A stretch of 9,670 nt of DNA from Bacillota bacterium (GTDB lineage Bacteria > Bacillota > Negativicutes > Sporomusales > Sporomusaceae): contig JAEZVB010000071.1 of the NCBI GenBank assembly GCA_023443285.1, positions 1 through 9,670 of the forward strand. The letters are read 5' to 3'. The notes beneath the pieces are model-generated. The model had not been told where the DNA came from and searched no databases. It saw only the letters and a list, made by a program, of their open reading frames with translations. This document shows, piece after piece, positions 6,877-9,670 of this stretch (within the stretch, counting starts at the first letter, position 1; the number at the start of each line of letters is the position of its first letter). The translations under genes and the position numbers were made by a program.

Positions 6877-7581
6877 CTATTCTTTTTTACCGGGAGCTTT
6901 GAGCGTGTTAACTCTAATACCAGGACCCATTGTTGTGCTTAAGGAAATGTTCCGCATATATTGACCCTTAGCCGCAGCGGGTTTAACCTTAATCAATGTA
7001 TCGATCAGGGTGTGGAAGTTTTTGAGCAGCTTTTCGGTTTCGAATGAAACTTTACCGATAGGAGCGTGAATGTTACCAGCTTTATCAGTGCGGTATTCAA
7101 TCTTACCGGCTTTGATTTCATTGATAGCACGTGTTACATCAAGAGTAACGGTACCCACTTTAGGGTTAGGCATTAAGCCTTTAGGTCCAAGGATTTTACC
7201 TAGGCGACCTACCATACCCATCATATCCGGCGTGGCTACCGCAACATCAAAATCAGCCCAGCCACCCTGGATTTTTTCTACTAAATCTTCGGCACCTACA
7301 ATGTCAGCACCAGCGGTTTCAGCTTCTTTAGCTTTTTCACCTTTGGCAAAAACCAAAACTTTTTTTGTTTTGCCAGTGCCATAAGGAAGTACAACAGCGC
7401 CACGAACTTGCTGATCGGCATGTTTCGGATCAACACCCAATTTAACGGCAACTTCTACAGTTTGGTCAAATTTGGCGCTCGCAGTTTTTTTAGTAAGCTC
7501 TACTGCTTCTTCTGGATCATACAGCCTATTAAGATCAACAAGCTTAGCAGCCTCGATATATTTTTTACCATGTTTCGCCAT
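6877..7581 (-). CDS. rplA: Ribosomal protein L1 (uL1)
   Basis: This 234-residue protein forms the L1 stalk that guides deacylated tRNA out of the E site. It is also a classic translational repressor of its own operon. The L1 signature GRLGKILGPKGLMPNP lies at 125-140. The rRNA-binding loop STTMGPGI lies at 215-222, with T217, M218 and G219 at the positions known from other bacteria. F38 of the N-terminal RNA-binding face is present. The start is the ATG at 7579-7581, 9 nt after AAGGAGG (7591-7597). An in-frame GTG at 7629 would add 16 residues but has no ribosome binding site and lies in the regulatory hairpin, so it was rejected. Length is normal. Confidence 0.99.
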   Translation of the reverse strand: MAKHGKKYIEAAKLVDLNRLYDPEEAVELTKKTASAKFDQTVEVAVKLGVDPKHADQQVRGAVVLPYGTGKTKKVLVFAKGEKAKEAETAGADIVGAEDLVEKIQGGWADFDVAVATPDMMGMVGRLGKILGPKGLMPNPKVGTVTLDVTRAINEIKAGKIEYRTDKAGNIHAPIGKVSFETEKLLKNFHTLIDTLIKVKPAAAKGQYMRNISLSTTMGPGIRVNTLKAPGKKE

Positions 7582-7598
7582 ATTAGTTTTCCTCCTTT

Positions 7599-7629
7599 GT
7601 GGTAATAACGGAAGTACTTGTCCTCCCAC
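7599..7629 (-). promoter_or_regulatory. Candidate L1-binding hairpin in the rplK-rplA spacer
   Basis: On the minus strand GUGG (7626-7629) pairs with CCAC (7599-7602), and GAGG (7622-7625) pairs with CUUC. The result is two stacked 4-bp helices with a one-sided 8-nt internal loop CGUUAUUA and a 7-nt terminal loop. Two short helices joined by an asymmetric loop are the known shape of L1 targets. GUGGGAG facing UACCAC resembles the foot of the L1 stalk in 23S rRNA. The element ends 1 nt before the rplA Shine-Dalgarno sequence, which suits translational feedback by L1. The binding itself is inferred. Confidence 0.65.
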
Positions 7630-7644
7630 TAGATCGCGATTCTA

Positions 7645-8070
7645 TTAATCGACGATTTCGATGCCCATGCTGCGGGCAGTACCTTCAATCATCCGCATAG
7701 CAGCTTCTACGCTAGCGGCATTAAGATCTTGCATTTTGGATTCGGCGATTTCTTTAACCTTATCACGTTTTACTTTGGCAACCTTCTTTTTGTTAGGTTC
7801 GCCTGAAGCAGTTTCAATACCTGCAGCCTTTTTCAGAAGAATAGCAGCCGGGGGAGTCTTAGTAATAAAGGTAAATGATCTATCTTCAAATACCGTAATT
7901 TCCACCGGAATAATAAGACCAGCTTGTTGGGCTGTTCTTTCGTTAAACTCCTTAACAAACGCCATGATATTGACGCCAGCTTGACCAAGTGCCGGACCTA
8001 CGGGAGGAGCCGGTGTGGCTTTACCAGCGGGAACTTGCAGTTTTACCATTTTTACAACCTTTTTAGCCAT
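7645..8070 (-). CDS. rplK: Ribosomal protein L11 (uL11)
   Basis: A 141-residue protein that binds the GTPase-associated region of 23S rRNA at the stalk base, the thiostrepton site. The N-terminal domain holds the proline-rich motif PPVGPALGQAGVNIMAF (about 22-38), including the prolines linked to thiostrepton action. The C-terminal rRNA-binding domain (about 73-141) ends RSMGIEIVD. The length equals the usual bacterial length. AAGGAGGTG lies 8 nt before the ATG and overlaps the nusG stop codon (TAAGGAGG), so nusG and rplK are tightly linked and there is no room for a separate leader. rplA follows after 63 nt. Confidence 0.99.
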   Translation of the reverse strand: MAKKVVKMVKLQVPAGKATPAPPVGPALGQAGVNIMAFVKEFNERTAQQAGLIIPVEITVFEDRSFTFITKTPPAAILLKKAAGIETASGEPNKKKVAKVKRDKVKEIAESKMQDLNAASVEAAMRMIEGTARSMGIEIVD

Positions 8071-8085
8071 TTATATTACACCTCC

Positions 8086-8628
8086 TTAATCAACTTTCAC
8101 AACTTGCGTAAAATCGAGTTCTACTGGTGTTTCTCGCCCGAACATATTAACAAGCACTTTAATCTTGCCACGGTCTGAATTAACATCAACTACAGTAGCT
8201 GTCCAATTTTCGAAAGCACCTGAAGTGATGCGCACCAGTTGATTGAGCTCAATATCAATTTTAGGCTTAGCATCTTCGATACCCATTGACTTGAGGATAT
8301 GCTTCACTTCGCTTTCGCTCAGTGGAATAGGCTTGGTTCCAGACCCGACAAAACCAGTTACACCCGGAGTGTTGCGAACAACATACCAAGAACGGTCAGT
8401 AACAATCATTTCTACCAAAACATACCCGGGGAAAACTTTTTTCTTGGCAATTTTTTTCTTGCCATCTTTTATTTCCACTTCATCTTCCATCGGTACAAGC
8501 ACACGGAATACTTCGTCTTCCATTGCCATGGAGCAAACTTTCTTCTCCAGATTGGCTTTTACCTTATTTTCATATCCGGAATATGTATGGATTACATACC
8601 AATGTTTTTCGAGTTTTTCGGATTCCAT
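8086..8628 (-). CDS. nusG: Transcription elongation and termination factor NusG
   Basis: This 180-residue protein binds the RNA polymerase clamp through its NGN domain and contacts ribosomal S10 or other partners through its KOW domain. The NGN domain spans about 9-113, with WYVIHTYSGYE near the start, FPGY at 66-69 and NTPGVTGFVG at 86-95. The KOW domain spans about 128-180 and ends with NMFGRETPVELDFTQVVKVD. The KOW core reads SGAFENWTATV, so the usual GPF is GAF and the nearly invariant KOW glycine is A144. The only upstream Shine-Dalgarno-like stretch, GAGG, is 2 nt from the ATG, unusually close, and an in-frame TAG (the secE stop) excludes earlier ATG starts. It begins 36 nt after secE. 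Confidence 0.98.
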   Translation of the reverse strand: MESEKLEKHWYVIHTYSGYENKVKANLEKKVCSMAMEDEVFRVLVPMEDEVEIKDGKKKIAKKKVFPGYVLVEMIVTDRSWYVVRNTPGVTGFVGSGTKPIPLSESEVKHILKSMGIEDAKPKIDIELNQLVRITSGAFENWTATVVDVNSDRGKIKVLVNMFGRETPVELDFTQVVKVD

Positions 8629-8648
8629 AGCCTCAAGGGACGTATGCG

Positions 8649-8660
8649 CCCCCCACCCCC
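8649..8660 (-). repeat. G5-T-G6 tract in the secE-nusG spacer
   Basis: On the minus strand the spacer contains GGGGGTGGGGGG, beginning 4 nt after the secE stop. It stands out in an otherwise AT-rich set of spacers. It ends 20 nt before the nusG start, too far for normal Shine-Dalgarno use. It could be prone to length change during replication or sequencing. Confidence 0.8.
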
Positions 8661-8664
8661 TAGT

Positions 8665-8880
8665 CTACTTGATGATAACCTTTAAAACCTGAGTGAACGA
8701 AGCATCAATCACCCATATTAGGGCCGCGACAACAGTAACCGTCACAAACACAACCCCAGTGAAGGAAATAAGCTCTTGCTTGCCTGGCCATGTTACCTTC
8801 TTAAGTTCAGCTTTTACTTCCCGCAAAAATTTCTTCCAGCGCGATGCATTCGTCTGGACAGTTGTTTCCTGGGCGGCCAT
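8665..8880 (-). CDS. secE: Protein translocase subunit SecE
   Basis: The small essential clamp subunit of the SecYEG channel in the cytoplasmic membrane. The 71-residue form has a polar N-terminus, the amphipathic helix with the family motif ELKKVTWP (25-32), and one membrane span at about 38-60 (ISFTGVVFVTVTVVAALIWV). This is the short single-span type usual in Bacillota, not the three-span E. coli type. AGGATGTG lies 5 nt before the ATG. The gene starts 25 nt after the encoded CCA end of tRNA-Trp and shares its transcript with nusG. Confidence 0.98.
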   Translation of the reverse strand: MAAQETTVQTNASRWKKFLREVKAELKKVTWPGKQELISFTGVVFVTVTVVAALIWVIDASFTQVLKVIIK

Positions 8881-8905
8881 TTTCTCACATCCTGTGCATA
8901 CATTT

Positions 8906-8981
8906 TGGCAGGGGCAGAAGGACTTGAACCCTCAACCAACGGTTTTGGAGACCGCTACTCTACCAATTGAGCTATACCCCT
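8906..8981 (-). tRNA. tRNA-Trp (anticodon CCA)
   Basis: A complete 76-nt cloverleaf. The acceptor stem is AGGGGTA/TGCCCCT with one G-U pair. The D stem is GCTC/GAGT and the anticodon stem GCGGT/ACCGT. The anticodon loop is CTCCAAA with CCA at positions 34-36. The T stem is GAGGG/CCTTC with loop TTCAAGT, followed by discriminator G and an encoded CCA (8906-8908). It decodes UGG. It lies 24 nt after rpmG and 25 nt before secE, so it is probably cut out of the protein-coding transcript. Confidence 0.98.
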
Positions 8982-9005
8982 ACTAGTTTAGCAACTTATG
9001 TTAGA

Positions 9006-9155
9006 TTACTTTGTCTCTTTGTGCATGGTTTGCTTTTTGCAAAACTTGCAGTATTTGTTGAACTCTAATCTATCCGGGTCATTTTTTTTGTTTTTATTGG
9101 TCTGATAATTGCGTTGTTTGCATTCTGTGCAGGCCAATGTTACCGCATTGCGCAT
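9006..9155 (-). CDS. rpmG: Ribosomal protein L33 (bL33)
   Basis: A 49-residue large-subunit protein near the E site. It begins MRNAVTLACTECKQRNYQT and ends KKQTMHKETK. Two CxxC pairs, C9/C12 and C36/C39, make it the zinc-ribbon form of L33. Some Bacillota also carry a zinc-free copy used under zinc limitation; this window cannot show whether that is so here. AGAGAGGTG lies 7 nt before the ATG. It is the first gene after the tuf terminator and promoter region and is followed within 25 nt by tRNA-Trp. Confidence 0.97.
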   Translation of the reverse strand: MRNAVTLACTECKQRNYQTNKNKKNDPDRLEFNKYCKFCKKQTMHKETK

Positions 9156-9234
9156 CCTGTTACACCTCTCTTACCAGTAAATATAGCAGCTTTCGCCTAT
9201 TTATTGATAACACTTTTTTAAATGTCACTAATAC

Positions 9235-9288
9235 AATTTATCATAATTATATCAGCATGTCAATAGCCCACAGGCTCGGGTATGTCAA
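9235..9288 (-). promoter_or_regulatory. Promoter region for rpmG-trnW-secE-nusG-rplK
   Basis: The best match is TTGACA (9258-9263), a 17-nt spacer and TAAATT (9235-9240), with TGA just before the -10 box. The spacer also contains TGATATAAT, a perfect extended -10 (TATAAT at 9246-9251) with no good -35 of its own. A second TTGACA (9283-9288) lies 25 nt upstream in the tail of the tuf terminator; at 17 nt it faces only TATTGA. One or two start sites about 70-85 nt before rpmG are likely. Confidence 0.7.
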
Positions 9289-9290
9289 TA

Positions 9291-9322
9291 AATAAAGCAG
9301 GGGAAGTCCACCCTGCTTTATT
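9291..9322 (-). terminator. Terminator after tuf
   Basis: AATAAAGCAGGG and CCCTGCTTTATT pair perfectly over 12 bp around an 8-nt loop, and the minus strand continues TTATTGACAT. The U-run is mostly in the end of the stem and its tail. It lies 52 nt after the tuf stop. The -35 box of the next promoter region begins 2 nt beyond it, so termination and re-initiation are packed together. Confidence 0.8.
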
Positions 9323-9374
9323 ATTATATCAGACAATCGATAGTTTATGCAATTTTTTCGAGTACAATTTCGGA

Positions 9375-9670
9375 TTACTCTTGAACAGAAGTTACAACGC
9401 CGGCGCCTACAGTACGGCCGCCTTCGCGAATAGCGAAACGCAGACCTTCTTCAATAGCGATCGGAGTAATAAGCTCAATGCTCATTTGAATGTTGTCGCC
9501 AGGCATAACCATTTCTACACCTTCAGGCAGATTAACAACACCAGTTACGTCAGTTGTTCTGAAGTAGAACTGCGGACGATAGTTGGTAAAGAACGGAGTA
9601 TGACGGCCACCTTCTTCTTTGGACAGTACATATACTTCGCCTTTGAATTTGGTATGAGGTTTAATGGAAC
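9375..9670 (-). CDS. tuf: Elongation factor Tu, C-terminal part (truncated by window edge)
   Basis: The last 97 codons of EF-Tu, the GTPase that delivers aminoacyl-tRNA to the ribosome. The visible part is domain III, with KFKGEVYVLSKEEGGRHTPFF, the RPQFYFRTTDVTG segment and the ending FAIREGGRTVGAGVV. The GTPase domain lies outside the window. It is followed by a hairpin terminator, so it is the last gene of its own transcript. Whether the genome has a second tuf copy cannot be seen here. Confidence 0.99.
   Translation of the reverse strand, partial: SIKPHTKFKGEVYVLSKEEGGRHTPFFTNYRPQFYFRTTDVTGVVNLPEGVEMVMPGDNIQMSIELITPIAIEEGLRFAIREGGRTVGAGVVTSVQE

Noticed and set aside
7582..7629. 16-residue N-terminal extension of L1 from GTG at 7629
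   Set aside because: The added residues do not look like L1, there is no ribosome binding site before the GTG, and the ATG at 7581 has a perfect one. The region is better explained as the L1-binding hairpin.
8693..8986. Plus-strand reading frame of 97 codons, and another at 8776-8970, covering the tRNA
   Set aside because: They are antisense to secE and tRNA-Trp. Peptides like GQKDLNPQPTVLETATL are the familiar spurious translation of a tRNA gene's reverse strand, and no ribosome binding site is present.

Overview
The window is a conserved housekeeping locus, and every gene in it lies on the minus strand. Read in the direction of transcription (right to left), the order is the 3' end of tuf (EF-Tu), rpmG (L33), tRNA-Trp(CCA), secE, nusG, rplK (L11), rplA (L1), rplJ (L10), rplL (L7/L12), rpoB and the 5' part of rpoC. 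I see no credible plus-strand gene, mobile element, CRISPR array or foreign-looking cargo. This order, the encoded CCA tail on the tRNA, the strong AGGAGG-type ribosome binding sites, the 71-residue single-span SecE and the acidic C-terminal tail on RpoB all fit a Bacillota (Firmicutes) genome of low to medium GC. From memory the protein sequences look most like Negativicutes of the Sporomusa/Pelosinus type. That placement is an inference and was not searched.

Layout. 9375-9670 is the C-terminal third domain of EF-Tu, followed by a hairpin terminator (9291-9322). A promoter region with two TTGACA boxes then drives rpmG, tRNA-Trp, secE, nusG and rplK. The gaps between those genes are short, which suggests one transcript. 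Two RNA control elements follow. An L1-stalk look-alike lies in the rplK-rplA gap, and a complete L10 leader with anti-terminator and terminator lies upstream of rplJ-rplL. A strong terminator sits directly after rplL. The roughly 490-nt rplL-rpoB gap then carries two 11-bp A-tract repeats, a good extended -10 promoter and a second terminator-like hairpin inside the rpoB leader. rpoC follows rpoB after 26 nt and uses a TTG start. It is cut off by the window edge within its catalytic NADFDGD motif.

How it works together. The products are the core of translation (EF-Tu, L33, tRNA-Trp, the L11/L1/L10/L12 stalk proteins), of transcription (beta and beta' subunits, elongation factor NusG) and the SecE subunit of the translocon. 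The non-coding sequence suggests that ribosomal-protein output is set by feedback from L1 and L10, while RNA polymerase output is separated from it by a terminator, a dedicated promoter and a leader attenuator. I found no new biological system. The points most worth checking are the rpoB leader attenuator, the overlap between the L10 site and the anti-terminator, the L1 mimic inside the operon, and a NusG KOW motif lacking its usual glycine.
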